Positions 40,009 to 52,971 of a DNA stretch of 64,000 bases are shown here, in pieces. Source of the stretch: Choanephora cucurbitarum. Lineage: Eukaryota > Mucoromycota > Mucoromycetes > Mucorales > Choanephoraceae. The stretch lies in contig JAIWNI010000057.1 in NCBI GenBank assembly GCA_025331435.1, positions 124,001 through 188,000 of the forward strand, read 5' to 3'. Below the pieces are notes generated by a model. It saw only the letters and a program-made list of their open reading frames with translations, had not been told where the DNA came from and made no database searches. The translations under genes were made by a program, and so were the position numbers. Each line of letters opens with the position of its first letter. Positions within the stretch are counted from its first letter, which is position 1.

Positions 40009-40194
40009 CAGCCATCCCCCGATTTAGGGAACGAAATATAAGGAACAATTTTGATTTAGGGAACGGTCTTGAGGGAACCGAAGTTCGTTTAACGCTAAAA
40101 ATCCCTGCTATTGCTATGAGAAATAGGGAACGATTTTGATTTAGGGAACGGTGTCGAGGGAACCAAGACTGTTCCCTAAATCGGGGGATGACTG
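40009..40194. mobile_element. 186-bp MITE with TA target duplication
   Basis: The ends are inverted copies, left starting CAGCCATCCCCCGATTTAGG and right ending in its complement with one difference (CAGTCAT...), about 24 bp each. TA dinucleotides flank at 40007-40008 and 40195-40196. There is no coding capacity. Inside, a block of about 34 bp containing GATTTAGGGAACGG and GAGGGAACC occurs twice (about 40050 and 40128). The end sequence and TA duplication suggest a Tc1/mariner-pogo superfamily non-autonomous element; the autonomous partner is not in this window. Confidence 0.85.
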
Positions 40195-40196
40195 TA

Positions 40197-43100
40197 CACT
40201 GAATATGTAAAAATAGGTAGTTGAAAGGAAATTTATGATCTTAAATCTAGCATGTTGGGGCCATGATGCTCATCATGTAGTTTATTCGTAATGCTAACTT
40301 GTGTTCCAAGCTAAAAGAAGCCAAGTCAGTTGTATCAACCGATAATTACTATCTCTGTTCGGCTTGGTAATTATTGTATTTGTAAAAGGATAAAGTATTC
40401 AAAATTAATAAAAGATGAAATGTTTCTTTTAAGAATAGAATTTTTTGATTTCTTTTATCGGACTCTTTTTCACTTTCCTCCTCTTTTTTATCACTTACAC
40501 TCTCAAACGTTTAGCCTACAAGAAAGGCACTCGTCAGTTTGGTACAACCTGACATTTTCTCTTTCTCAAAACTGGTTGCCATACTAAAGAAGCTGATACG
40601 CAGGATTCTTTGTTACGACAGCAACACTGGCATTGATCGAAGTAGAGAATTGAAGCATATTCTAGACTGATTGACACCAAAGAAACAGTTGTGCTCCCAA
40701 AGAAGCCACTGTCTGTAATTGCTGTATTAGAGGACCGAAACTAACCAAAAAATAGAAACGCATTCACAGCAACAATACCGAATCAACTTGTAATATATAA
40801 CGCGCCTTTCTCTAAATTTATGATCTAGTCATGAAAGTTTCAGAGCGCATGTACCTCACTCAACAAAAGTCAACCAGCAGATAGACAACTAACATACAAA
40901 CTACAGATGTTGATCAACTGAGTCAGTCACCGACCACTTTTTGTCCTTTTTCTCTCCAATCGTGCCTGTTTTTGTTTATCAGTTTATATCACCAAGCACA
41001 TCACTTTCGAACGATAGCAAAATATCTTGTTGTTGGGTTGTTTTCTTTTCTTTTCGTTTTGAAAAAAAAATCGAGACTTTGACTAAGCTAGCCACTCTAT
41101 CGAACAACGCTGCAGATCAACACATTAGCTTACTTGTATGTTACATTCAATGCATCTATCGGGATTGAAGTTAAACTATCAAGACAAAAGGTAAAAAGCT
41201 CTGTCTATAAGATATGCGCAACGGTAGTTATTGGTAAGATCACCATTGCACTACTATTACAATGCCAAGGACTTTAGAAGGTAAGCATACCAACAGTACA
41301 GATTCTCGCACTGTTCAGTATACCTTTACTCCTTCTATCAGAGATGTTGATACTAATGTCATTCTGTGCGTCTATACTCCTATCGTGTAATTGAACTAGA
41401 TACTGAAGGTATGTCGTATCTTGTATTGCTCAAAGAAAGGACTTATTCTAACTCTCTCTCTAACTCTTTCTTTCTGTAAACGTAGAATGATACACTTAAT
41501 GTATACACAATTATGTCATTTGACAACGGCACTTTATATATACCGAGTTTGTCAACTTACAACAAAAAGCAAGCGATGCGCAGAAGGTTATTTCAGGTAC
41601 AGAAGGCAACAGATTCTCAATCAACTGGCAATTTTTGAAGCACGAGTGCAGTCAGTTTGACAGATCCGCCAAGCTAGTAACTATCTAGCCACGAAAGAGA
41701 TGCCTGTTCTATATAGGTTGATCCAATTCGGTGCATCTTGTCTATGTATCGCTATAAGCATCGTAGCATATCAATACAGTCGGTACATTCTAATGCTTGG
41801 TTCATTTACTGGTAAACTATAAGTGAATAGAAAGGGTGTGATTTTTTACTAACCATTGTTTTCCTTGCCCTGTCCTTCTATCGTAGCTAAATGCTGTGAT
41901 GTTGGCTATCTTACAACTTGGAGCAATGTTTAGCTTGATATTGTGCTAAAGGTACGGATAAGACCTAAGCTCTTATACCAGCACATTGATGATTCGTTCG
42001 AGGTGATGTCTTCGGGTACAAACCATCATGGCAGCAATGACACTTCAATGTTCCACACGTTCAGACTCTTTATCAACAGATGCACGAAATATTTGGGTGA
42101 TGGCAACATTCGCTCGTTAGTATCATGTCAACAATGCTTGAGCTATTTTTATACCGTCTGTACTATGATGGAAATGTCAAGATTCAGTGTGCTTGACTAA
42201 TACGTGTTGTCTTTAGACATGGCAACACCAATCCAAAGAAAACGCAAAAGGTCGTCATGGCAGAAAAAGAAAAAAGTGGACGAAAAAAATCAAGAGAGAG
42301 ATTGGCATGTCAAAATACAGCAACATACACCGATGGACACAACTAAAGTCTTCGTTGAGCCATTCAGCAGTGAAAGCGATTGTATCAAGAAAAGAAGCCC
42401 CTCTAGCTCTTGCAAATCCTTTGACTCTCTGGTAAGATGTTACACACAGGTTGGCTTGCTTTTCTAAGGTCTTCCCTTAAGAACGAAGGAAAAGAAAGAG
42501 AAGAGGATTAGAAAACATCGTCAAGTAACCCTGCAAGTCCTACTGATCCTATCTCGGCAAGCATAAACTAATCGGTGATTGCTCTTACCAAGGGGGATGG
42601 TTCTGGTAGCATCTGTGAAAGCGAGTGTCTCTGGTTGATATCCAAAAAAAAAAACTCTCGCTTTATCAATTAGACACCTTGTTGAGTAAGTCGAAAGCAT
42701 ACCCTCCCTTACATATGTACGCTTGTGTTTTTTTCTTTTCTACTTCTCACTCGCTAACATCTTCGTTAACAAGTACAACTCGTTTTTTTTTTCACTTATT
42801 TTCTTTTCAGCTGTTTTGAATCTACAGACCAAATTGACTACTTGGCCCTGAAGTTTGGATTCAACACATCGGAGGGTTTTTTTCCAAAAGAAATCGCGCT
42901 TACTTTTTAAGCTGTTTGTGCTTATGCTTCTGAAGATACTAGTCGATTGTGAGTGGAAACGGAATCACTATGCTCAAGGCTTTGGTATGAGGTGAAATCT
43001 GGAAGTAATAGGCTGTTTGTCAGGGCATCTTCTGCGGTAACAGTGCTCACTGTATAGTTCTTTTCCTGTTTAAGGTAGGTGATCTCAGTTTCTATGGGGT

Positions 43101-44558
43101 CTTTGACTCTATTTTGGGGGTATGAAATTTCTCGGACAAACCTTTCCTTTTTTTATGCCTTCGTTTTTTTCTCGGGGATAAGGCAATAGAGAGGCAGGTT
43201 AGGACTTAGACGAAGTATTATTTAGTGGCGATAGTTTGACTCGTTGGAGCCATTATTTTTGATATAAAATAAAAATGAAATGAAATGAGATTTTGTCTTT
43301 GCTGCTTGAATGTTTGTTTTTTCTCTGCTGTGTGCTTTATGGCATTACTCGAAATTAAAACAGATGTAAATAGAAAGTACTGATTATCAAATGCCATAGC
43401 TTCTCTTGACAGTCAGACTCTTCTTTGATCTCCGTAACACTGTCATAAGCAGACCAAGCTATCGTCAGACACCACACCCTACATTGTATAACCATCATTC
43501 TACAGCAACCCACAACATTAGTCTTCGCACAGCATAGATCAGATGCAGATCTTCTTGAGTCTCATAGATTTCCCATCCATCTATCGTATTCTTCATATTC
43601 AGGCAGTTTCCATCCTTGTATATCCTCATTTACAGCACTTCATGATATATATATATATATATGTTTCCGTCAAACTCAGTTGTAAACATTAATTTGCAGC
43701 ATGCTCTTTATTGATATTGCGCCAGTCCTTCTGCCAACTCATATGCTGCTCGTTGAGTTCAGCACAAGAATAATGCTAATTCTGGTCTTTCTCTTTTTTC
43801 CCTCCTTTTTTCTTGATATAACGCGAAGGTCCTTTCTACTACATACAAAGACTGTAAGGACAGACTGAATGACTAACTATACACGCACAATGGTCAGGCT
43901 GTCTTACTTTACAACGAAGTAATTACCTTTTAGAAAAAGACAAGAGAACACAACGAGTTTCAGTTTTATTGTACAATGCATCACACTTGATGAGTTGAAG
44001 CCCTTCTACTAAGAAAGAAGAAGTTCATGCATATGCCCAAGTATCGTAGATCTTATGAACTCTAGGTAACAAGCAGCAGAAAATATTCAGCAACCAGCCT
44101 CAGGAGATGCACTTCCACTGTGAACCAAACTTGCTCTGTTCAATCTATTTGTATACGCCTCTTTTTCTCATTTTGTTAACCTCTGACTCGTGTCTTATCC
44201 ATGCTTTTAGCGTCTGCTTTGCATGTTTAGTCAATTCACGATATCCATCGTATCATCGTATTCTGATTGATCCTTTTATCCTTTGCATCTACACTAGCTT
44301 CACCCATGTTACTCTCATCCACTTGACTATAAACATGCGAGTTATATCCTTTTCATAACCGCTTTCTTTAACCTAATCAAAAACATAAAGTCAACTCAGT
44401 TAAGTCTTTGCTTGCCATCTGTTTGTTTACTTACTCTAGTCGACTGCTACGGAAGCAATCGTCCGTCGATATAAAAAAAAAGAAGAGGAAGGGATTGAAG
44501 ATATGTAGACTGAGAGTCAATCTAGCATAACAAGATTAGTCACTTGGAGAAAACAATT
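40197..44558. other. Gene desert with a few exon-like stretches
   Basis: No confident gene. Between 41262 and 42511 there are several short open frames beside good splice-site consensus (the clearest is listed separately). The first is a 42-codon frame at 41262-41390. The remainder (42.5-44.5 kb) shows no gene; T-rich tracts and a short (AT)n run at about 43648-43662 are the only landmarks. Confidence 0.45.
42216..42511 (+). CDS. Exon pair of a possible unrecognised gene (3' end)
   Basis: An acceptor-like CTAATACGTGTTGTCTTTAG precedes 42216. A basic open frame beginning MATPIQRKRKRSSWQKKKK then runs to 42431. It meets a strong donor (CTG|GTAAGA), and the next acceptor TTAAG at 42481 gives a 50-nt intron, exactly the local norm. 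Continuing in phase 0, the frame ends NEGKEREED and stops at 42509-42511. The peptide is Lys/Arg- and Ser-rich, perhaps nuclear. I do not recognise it and cannot trace its 5' exons with confidence. It may be a gene remnant. Confidence 0.3.
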
Positions 44559-45063
44559 ATGAAAATTGAGATGTCGCGTCGCTAAGTGATTGTTGGTAAG
44601 GCTGTTATTGCTCTTGCTGTTGTTGCTGCTACTTCTCTTAGCTACAGACTTGGTCAGCTTGCCTCCATCTTTGCTGATTTTGGAGCAAGTTTGAGAAACA
44701 AAAAGAAAAGAAAAAGTGGTAGAAATGAAACAAAGGAACAAACAAAAAAAAGGCAGAAACCAAATTGGATTTGACTTCTCTCATACTCCCCTTGTATCAC
44801 TTACTGCTATAGTGTCGAACATATCACATCTGGCTACCTCTTCTCTTTAGCTACTATGATCATTAAACAGCCCATAAAGATGGTCTTAGAAAATAACTAA
44901 TACTAAGAAAAAAAAAAAGAGAGAGAGAGAGAGAGAGAAAGAAAGATCGGTAACCAGTTAAGCACCAATCGGATCGCTCCTTGACTTAACTAAGAAGCTT
45001 CTTTTTTGCGCATATTTTATAATCACTTATTGAAGTATATATTGACTACATGTTTAGCTAGGT
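44559..45063 (+). repeat. Dispersed repeat family, copy A (older)
   Basis: Shares blocks with the copy at 53796-55046. In order these are: an LGQLxSIFADxG-coding stretch, a block ending CATAAAGATGGT, an internal segment 44885-44994 bounded by CTTAG...CTAAG, then AAGCTTCTTTTTTGCGCATA and a tail ending CTAGGT. The coding-like part is broken by a stop after the first few codons (ATGTCGCGTCGCTAA). Relative to copy B the internal segment is in the opposite orientation with respect to its flanks. Confidence 0.8.
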
Positions 45064-46140
45064 CGGGTTAAGTTCTTTTTTTTTTCTCTTCTTTTGGCCT
45101 TTTTCCATAAGAGAATCTATTTTGCATGAAAAAAAGCGTAGAGCTGTGTAACACAAAACCTTATTTTGAGTAAGAGAGTAAGAGGGCTTTAGTTTTTTTC
45201 TCCATACCCTAAACTCATAGCTTCAAGTAAAAGAACTATGTCTCAGCAGATCTAGTAAAAACAGAAGAGCTGGCTGACAACACTAGTTTATGTTGCAAAC
45301 AGTATGCCACAAACCGCAAAGATTCTTCTATCTGTCGACGATTGCTTTAGTCATCGTGTACAATGAATGATAGCCAAACATTGTTGTAATTTCCTTCAAA
45401 TCAGACCTTACAAACTGCTTACAACAAATCCTCTTGGTCTTCTTTTAGTTAACTCAGGAAAGGTTGTATCTCGTTTTTTTTCTTTTCTCGATTATGCAGA
45501 CATAGCTGCAAGACCAAAAGCGCTTTATTTTCTTTATGAGTTCTGCTCAGCATTGACACTTGTTACAAAAAAGAAACAAAGACAGAAGATTAAGACAAGA
45601 CTGTATAGATGATGGAGGCAGCAGCAAAGCTGTAGTCGCCAGTATCATATCATTTCCATATGGGTGAAATCAAATCCTCTCAAAAACTTCTGCCTAGTAT
45701 TTCGAACAAAGCAATAGCACTCAATGTTCCTCCATCCATTTTCTTCTTAGCCCTTGTAAACATACTGGATCCCTTATTTGGGAATGTCGTTAAACTCAAT
45801 ACTTCAACGTTTAACTCAATGTCTTTTTTGTAGTCTTTTTTTTTTATGAATACATGTAGACCTTTATTCCTTTTCTTTTCTTTTCTTATTTCGAATAATC
45901 TCCAGCGCACACCATTTTTTCATCCTAACTCTCTTGAATTACCATGCAAACTCCATCACGATGCCTTGAAACAAACCTTCCTCTTTCATCGCGCGAGATC
46001 TATTCCATAGAGCAACGACAACTAACTGAATGACTGTCTCGTATCACGCCTACAACCGTTCAGAGTATTCAAAATGGCACCATGCTTCTTACATCAGCCG
46101 AATAAATGTTCTTTATACATTACCATGGTTTTGTGGTTAA
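45064..46140. other. Desert segment, nothing supported
   Basis: No gene recognised. Several poly-T and poly-A tracts are present, with no coherent coding pattern. Confidence 0.45.
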
Positions 46141-46220
46141 GTCTAATCCAGTCTAATCCAGTCTAATCCAGTCTAATCCAGTCTAATCCAGTCTAATCCA
46201 GTCCCATCTAGTCTGGACCG
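46141..46220. repeat. Tandem decamer (GTCTAATCCA)n
   Basis: Six perfect copies of GTCTAATCCA run from 46141 to 46200, followed by two degenerate units (GTCCCATCTA and GTCTGGACC). The perfect part is 60 bp. Confidence 0.97.
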
Positions 46221-49200
46221 CTTGCGTGCATCTCTTCTCTAGCTTCGTCTCTCACTCTGCTTCTATATCTACCTCCTTCGTCCCTTTTCTTGTCTCGTAG
46301 CTTACTTTTTGTCAGCACTCTGCTAGCTCTCTTTTTTACAGCTGGTCGTCAACTATTTTCCATCTTTGATAATCCAAGCCTCAACACTCGACGTACACCC
46401 GTTATCGCATCCAATTCCTTTCGTTGAAAGTCTTTGGCATCTACAGCGCATCCCCGTATTCAACCATCGGTGCGTCTGCGCACTGTGTCCTTTCCCTCTT
46501 GTCTTTTTCTCCCAGGACCAGCTATTCTACAAGCTTTGTGTCTTTTCATCTCGTCCGTATGTTCGCTTTGAGCTCTCTGACGGTATTGAACTGGGTTGCT
46601 GTCTAGTGCCTATCGTTTTTCATCGTTGTCGTCGTCTTCTTCGTCTTCCGATCTTTCTTTCGCTGGAAATACACCCTAATCCACCAAATGCAAGTTACAT
46701 CGTCCAACCAACTTTGCTCATAACCAGCTAATCTCAAAGGTACATCTTACTCTACTGGCGTCTTGAAAGAGCCCATCCGTTTTCTTGTTCTTACCGAGAG
46801 CCTCCCAGGTCTTGTCAAGAGTGCAAAAATAAGCAGGGAGGGGGAGGGGGCAGAAACTGCATACAAACGAAACTCGGTTCGTGCTTTCGATACAAGAGCC
46901 AATATTACTTGTCGTTGATGTTACGTCCCATGCTGGTCTTTATGCATCTCCGGAAAGGGGGTCGTTCAGAGGCAGACTCTGCTCGAAACAAAACATAACG
47001 AACTCTGCTGCTTTTGGCTCGCTGATCAAAGAAGAGGAGAAAGCGAGAATAAGTGGTTAGATGTCAGACAAACCAGCATTCTGCCTTGCATTCACTGTTT
47101 GTTTGAGGATAGGTTGGCCACTTTTTTTTGGCATTCAAGTCGTCGTTGTCTTGAAAAGTGACTCGTTTACTCTGAAACTTGCGTTGCCGATAGCTCCAAC
47201 TCTCGTGAAAACATGAAACTGATCAGAAGGTGCGGCTTGCTATAAGAAAAGTAGGGAAGGAAACAAGCCTCAAAGTGATCAGTGGTATCCAAGACGAAAA
47301 GAAAAAAAAATGAAAAGAAAAAAGAAGAGGAAAGGAAGGAGAGAAATTACAATGTCAGCAACTGAAGTCTCTTGGTTTGAAGCGATCAAAGAGAATCTAA
47401 GCTCCAAGCAGTCTCGAGATGCTTTAGAGAATGTTTGAATAACTAAAATGAGGTGCTATCGCTTTCGGCAGAGTCTTTGAATCAATTGGAATTTTGTCTA
47501 GCAAGAGAAGCGTAAATCTTGCATCAAGTCTCACATACTCACTCCAGGTTTTTCTTTTCTTTTCTACTTTTCCTTTGAGTAATGTTTTTAGCGGCTTACA
47601 ACAAAAAGCAAAAAAAAAAAAAAAAAAGTGATCCATAGATATCCAAATATTATTTACAAAGGGAACTATGGTACCAGAGCTTACTTTTGGTTTTGTGTGA
47701 TGGTAAAGAGCTGTTTATTGCTTTTGATTGCTTTGCATTTTTATTGTTTTCTTTAGAAGTTACCCGCAATTACAGAATAATTTTGTTCAATAAATCAGAT
47801 AAAGTGTAATGTGAAATGACTAGAGCTTTTATTGATGCAAAATAGTAGAGAAGAGTTGCTTGAGATAATAACAACAACAATAAGAGAAAAAGAGAGAAGA
47901 AAGCAGATAGACATTGACTTTTTTTTGGATTATTTTGCTTGTGACTGGAAAAGAAGGGCAAAGACCAGACGATAGAACAAGAGAACAACGACGAGAAAAG
48001 AAGACCAAGACAGAGACAAAGAGAGTCAACAAAGAAAAAGACCATAGTGTGAGTTGCCTTGAAAGCACAGGTCCTCCCTCCCCTGTTACCCTGCCCCTAA
48101 CGGGCCTACAAGTTAGGCTAAAGCCTACCTTCATGACCCAGAGCAGCTAGTAGCCTTTTGCCGAAGCGTGGTACCCTGGCGGATGCCGCAGATACCGAAA
48201 GACAGAGAGGAAGACCCATAACTTTGAGCATGCCAGACAGACAGATAGATAGATGAGTAGAGAGATACTAGAGTTCGAGACCTATAAGTCGTTGTTTCGG
48301 ATTTAGGTTAGTTAGGATGGAGCTGATAGAGGAAAGATGATTATCATACCGAAAAATAACATAGTAGACAAGAGAGGACTAGTCTGGCAGCTTGTTTGAG
48401 AGAAGAGAAAGATACAGATGATGAGAGAGCACCATGACAAGTGAAGAAAGGAATAGAGAGCGAAAGAGCTTTTTGCAGCTGTAGAGGCTTTGTAGTATAA
48501 ATGACTTTGTAGTTTAAATGAAACTAAAGAAAAGAGAAAAAAAAAGAACAAAACGCGCGTTTTTTCTTTTAACCAAAACTTAGAGATTGGCGTGATCCCT
48601 TTTTTTTTTTTTTTTTTTTTTGGTTCACACCCTTTAGCGTAATCTCTTTCTCATGCATGATCATTACGCCCTCTTCCTAAAGGATCGAATTTTTTTTTGT
48701 TTTGGCTTTTCATAATAATTGTCGCTTATCATGGACTTTGCTCAACATGACAACTACGTTTCCTATGCATCATAAGAACCAATCACTCATCTCTTTTCTT
48801 GTCCTTTCTTTTCTATTACCTTGTGCCTAACATAAAAATGAGGAAGAATGATGCAACATGATAGGATGTCACATCGATCAGAGAAATAAAAGAAAAAAAT
48901 CAAAACCGGTATAACACTAACACAAGTTGTCCTCTAATCTTTTTTATTTCATTTTATTTTTGCCCATCGTTCTACTAAACATAAGCTACATGTCTTATAC
49001 AACAACTGTACTGCTAAAGCCGCTCTCTACTGTAGATAGCTGCTTTGTCTTTTTCTTTTCCTTTTGTTTTTTTCTGTCTTCTTTCCATGAGAAATAGTCA
49101 GCATCTCAAATGCTTTTTTCTGCTAATTGGATTTCCTTTCCGAGACAAGTTCTCTTTTTTTTTTCCTTGCTTTTTTCATGGTGCATTGTTTACTTTTCTG

Positions 49201-52068
49201 TGTTTGTGAGAAAAAAAGAAAGAAAAGATAAGGAAAAAACGATGATGACGATGATGATGATGCTATAACATTGATCATTATATCCTCATAGCCTTGCTAA
49301 CACTTGCTTTCGAGATCTTGCGGATACTGTCTTTCAAGTGCCTGATTACAAAAGTCTACAGCAACAACCATCATTCTATGAGACTGAGACAGAGGCAGAA
49401 AAGGAAAATACGAGTGAGAAAAAAAAAACAAGGTTGGCAGTTGTTGAATATCTTGATGTTAAGAGAAATAATTGGAAAGAAAACAACTGACCTATGCCAA
49501 CAAGTAAGAAATCAATGGTGCATCAAGAATTTCTGTTAAAATAGTTGGATGAAGGCTATGATGGTTGCCTATTGACAGGACATGATTTCAGTGGAGTATA
49601 TCTGAGAGGAGTTTATACTTTTGTCTGATCTCGTTGAGGGGTGGGAGCGAGGAGGAAGAGGAGCGGAAGAGAGCTGTTTGTGCTGCAAAGTAACCAATTG
49701 AAAAATGAGCAACATAAAGTTTGTCTTTTGTTCTCTTACTCTGGTACCGACTCGAGCGACATATCCTCATTGATATTAGGATTTTGAAGAAGAAGAAGAA
49801 AGGAAAAAGAAAAACAATAGCTCAATGGTAGGCTGTGGTAATTGAACGTTCTAGTCCAAGTCTTTCTTTCTCAATACAAAAGCCGAGACTCCTCTTGAGT
49901 TATTGGGTGAAAGTATTAAACAAGACAAGCCAAAGGCAAAAAATAAATAGATATTCGATAGAAACAGCAACAAGATTGTACAATGAAATGAAGCAAAATC
50001 ATAATAAAAATAAAAATAAAAGTGCCAGGTTCATGCAGTTGTAGAGAAAACATAGGTTCAACAGGTCTTGGCTGGATGTAGCCATGATAGAGTCTATGGC
50101 AAGCATCTTATCTTACCAAGTTCAACTGCGATGCAATGCGACAGTAGAGCCAAGAGCATATTGACTGCACATACGATGTTATGACAAAGGCCATATATCA
50201 TTTGATTGGATCATTTAGTCTTTGAGCTCTTTCTATGCCAAAGTGCTAGAAATTCATAAACTGTGCTAGCTCAACTAGAAGTAAGAGAACGAGTCAGATA
50301 GCAGGGCGTAATGCCAACGAGCAGATGTGTCCTCCATACTAACGAAAATGAGAGCTCGCTGCTTGAAAGTCGAATAGGCTCTATTGAAACTTCTCGCTGT
50401 TTTGAGCGACTTGGTAGTAATGGATGACTATTTGACCTTTCTACCACTAATCACCAAATCAGCATAATATAGCAGCATGTTGGCCCAAACAGCCTCTACT
50501 GTGTGTCGACATCTAGATCCATAGTTTTGACAAGGAAGCTCTTTCTGAGTTTTTCTTTGTCCTTATTATTATTTCTTTGTGCCATCTGATCATAGTAACA
50601 TGAGTGATCTCTGTCCAAGACTCCAGCCAACCACTTGCAAGTGCTCTTAAAGCATTGGCCGATTCTAAGACAAACAAACAGACAGACAGACAGATAGATA
50701 GACAGATTAGCAACCTTTATTTTGTCATGCAGTTACACCAGTTACCCTATTTGTCCACTGGACGAATTCTTTGTACCCTTTGTTTTTTATTTTTTTAGTC
50801 TGAGTATACCTGCTTTCTGTTTTCTTTGTTTCTTCTCACCCCACCTTCCGCTTCGTTTTTAGCTCTTGTCTTTCTTTTCAACAACATGCAACAGCCAGCA
50901 AACCAAAGGAACAGAGTTAGGATAAAGAAATGCTTCTTCCTTTTGCTTTTCTGTTTTCTTAACTTGTGAATCGAAGCTGCAAGTCTACTGATCGCATAGC
51001 CAGTTGGCAAAAAGGGAAAAAAAACATAACCTCAGCACACCCAGCTAATTTAGAAGCAGAGACTACGCGATCCAAAGCGAAAATAAGTAGATAAGCAGGT
51101 AGTTGGTTCCTGGGCAAGTCGATGATGTCGTTGCGATGAGAATTGAATCGATCAGAGGAGGAGAGGACAGGCTGTGTTGATGCGTGAGATGTCGAGTGCC
51201 AAACACCGAATGCCAAAAGTCAATACACTGGATACTGGATGACGCATAGCGACTAGACACAGAAGAAGATCTTGTGAGATGTAGGTATAGAATGCGGGAC
51301 GGTTGATGAGAAGCAAAATGCAAGAGACAAAAGTAAAGAGCAGATGCACGCAGGCGGATTACAATGGATTGAGCGTAAGGCAGATATAGAACGACATGCG
51401 GATATGTTGCTTTATCGTGATGGTTATAGATCTACAAGCACTTGTGCTCGGAGAGAAGAAGAAGAAGAAGAAGAAGAAGAAGGAAGAGCATTGTTGGAAG
51501 CTTAGGTGTATATGTATTGGCATATTTTTGTCTCTTTTGACTGGGCTACTCTTCTTCTGCAAGATATGTGTAGTATTCAGCAACAACTTGTTCAACCAGG
51601 TTTTGCCTTTTGGTTATTGTTGTTTTGCCCTCTTTAGATCCAGCATGATACATCGCCAAGGGATGAGCCAGGCCTTTTGGAGCATGTATATGGATAATCT
51701 CAATCAATAAGGATAGCTATCGCATGAAGGATAGCTATACCGTATATCAGAGGATGATGAGAACGACAAAAAATAAGGAATGGGCATGCAGAGTGTATAC
51801 GAAGCGAGTGTATTTGCCTGGCATAAAGCACATTGTGACAGCAAGAATATTATGGTCATTTATGGATATGGAATGAGATGAAGATTTGCTTGCTTGCTGC
51901 TAGATTGAGTAGATTTGATATGACACAAGAGGATGGATTGACTCAGACTATCTTTTTCAGATCCTACACAGTAAGTCAAGAGAAGCAGAATGAGAAGTGG
52001 CGCAAGGTACGTATATACTAGACATTGCTCGGAAAGAGAAAGCATAAAAAAGAAAGAGAATAAAATGT
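46221..52068. other. Desert segment rich in purine/pyrimidine-skewed tracts
   Basis: No gene is supported. The sequence alternates between pyrimidine-rich (46220-46740) and purine-rich stretches (47230-47400, 47930-48540). Other landmarks are the palindrome AAAACGCGCGTTTT near 48550, a T homopolymer of over 20 bases at 48599-48621, a short hairpin TAGGCTAAAGCCTA near 48114, and GACA/GATA units at about 50675-50705. Open frames up to about 120 codons exist (for example 46366-46731) but lack motifs and follow the base skew. Confidence 0.45.
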
Positions 52069-52069
52069 A

Positions 52070-52160
<91 letters not shown>
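52069..52160. repeat. (ATCT)n then (AT)n microsatellite
   Basis: About 16 units of ATCT run directly into about 15 AT dinucleotides, ending at 52160. Confidence 0.97.
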
Positions 52161-52163
<3 letters not shown>

Positions 52164-52769
52164 AGCATACTTGCAAAAACCCTCGATATGAATTATAGTT
52201 AAAGGAGGGACATACTTAGTTTGATGGGATTGGAAAAGCAAAGAGAAAAGAGAAAAGAAAGAGAAGATCTAGGCTACAGCAAAAGCCTATGTTTAATAAG
52301 CTGGATGGCTGCTCAAGAGAACACTGTGTGCTAGTGCTTCATTCGGATAAGTACAGCTTATACTGGTAAAAATCATCCAGATATCTTAGTACCTCATGTA
52401 TGAGAACAAGCCTTTGCTTTTAACGAATTCTTCATTGCTTCTTTCAGTATCATTGCTCATCCTTTAGTACTAAAGATAGTTTATCGCGACTTTCAGCTAG
52501 GTGACATATATCAAAACTATCTATGAATTAAAACAATACTTGGAAAAACGTCTATGAATGGAGTAAACGATTACAGAAAGAAAGAAAGAAAAGGTTTCGA
52601 CAATAGCTTGCAGTTATGATACAGTATGCATGACAATTAGGGCAAGTGTTGTCGCACAAAGATGCTGAACCTCATTGCATATATGCATGATGAGCGAATA
52701 CGCTCACTCTCTTACTCTCTTACTATTTGGATCATCACAGATCACAGCTGATGCTAGTTTAGTGCAGTG
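52161..52769. other. Spacer between two microsatellites
   Basis: About 600 bp with no supported gene; short purine-rich runs only. Confidence 0.45.
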
Positions 52770-52971
52770 TTTTTTTTTTCTTTCTTTTTTTTTCTTTTTT
52801 TTCTTTTCTTTTCTTTTCTTTTCTTTCTTTTCTTTTCTTTTCTTTTCTTTTCTTTTCTTTTCTTTTCTTTTCTTTTCTTTTCTTTCTTTTCTTTTCTTTT
52901 CTTTTCTTTTCTTTTCTTTTCTTTTCTTTTCTTTTCTTTTCTTTTCTTTTCTTTTCTTTTCTTTTCTTTTC
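52770..52971. repeat. (TTTTC)n pentanucleotide array, ~200 bp
   Basis: An almost pure TTTTC array preceded by longer T runs. Two single-base contractions (TTTC units) lie about 60 bp apart, near 52822 and 52882, suggesting a duplicated block. Long open frames on both strands here (Phe/Ser or Lys/Arg/Glu repeats) are artefacts of the array. Confidence 0.97.

Noticed and set aside
46366..46731. 121-codon ORF in a pyrimidine-rich stretch
   Set aside because: No motif, no splice context; length is explained by the strand skew that removes stop codons.
48176..48280. Pol III promoter-like boxes (SINE or tRNA relic)
   Set aside because: TGGCGGATGCCG and AGTTCGAGACC loosely resemble A and B boxes, but spacing is long, no cloverleaf forms and no second copy is seen.
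51990..52202. ORF with YLSI repeats
   Set aside because: A translation of the ATCT/AT microsatellite, with no other support.
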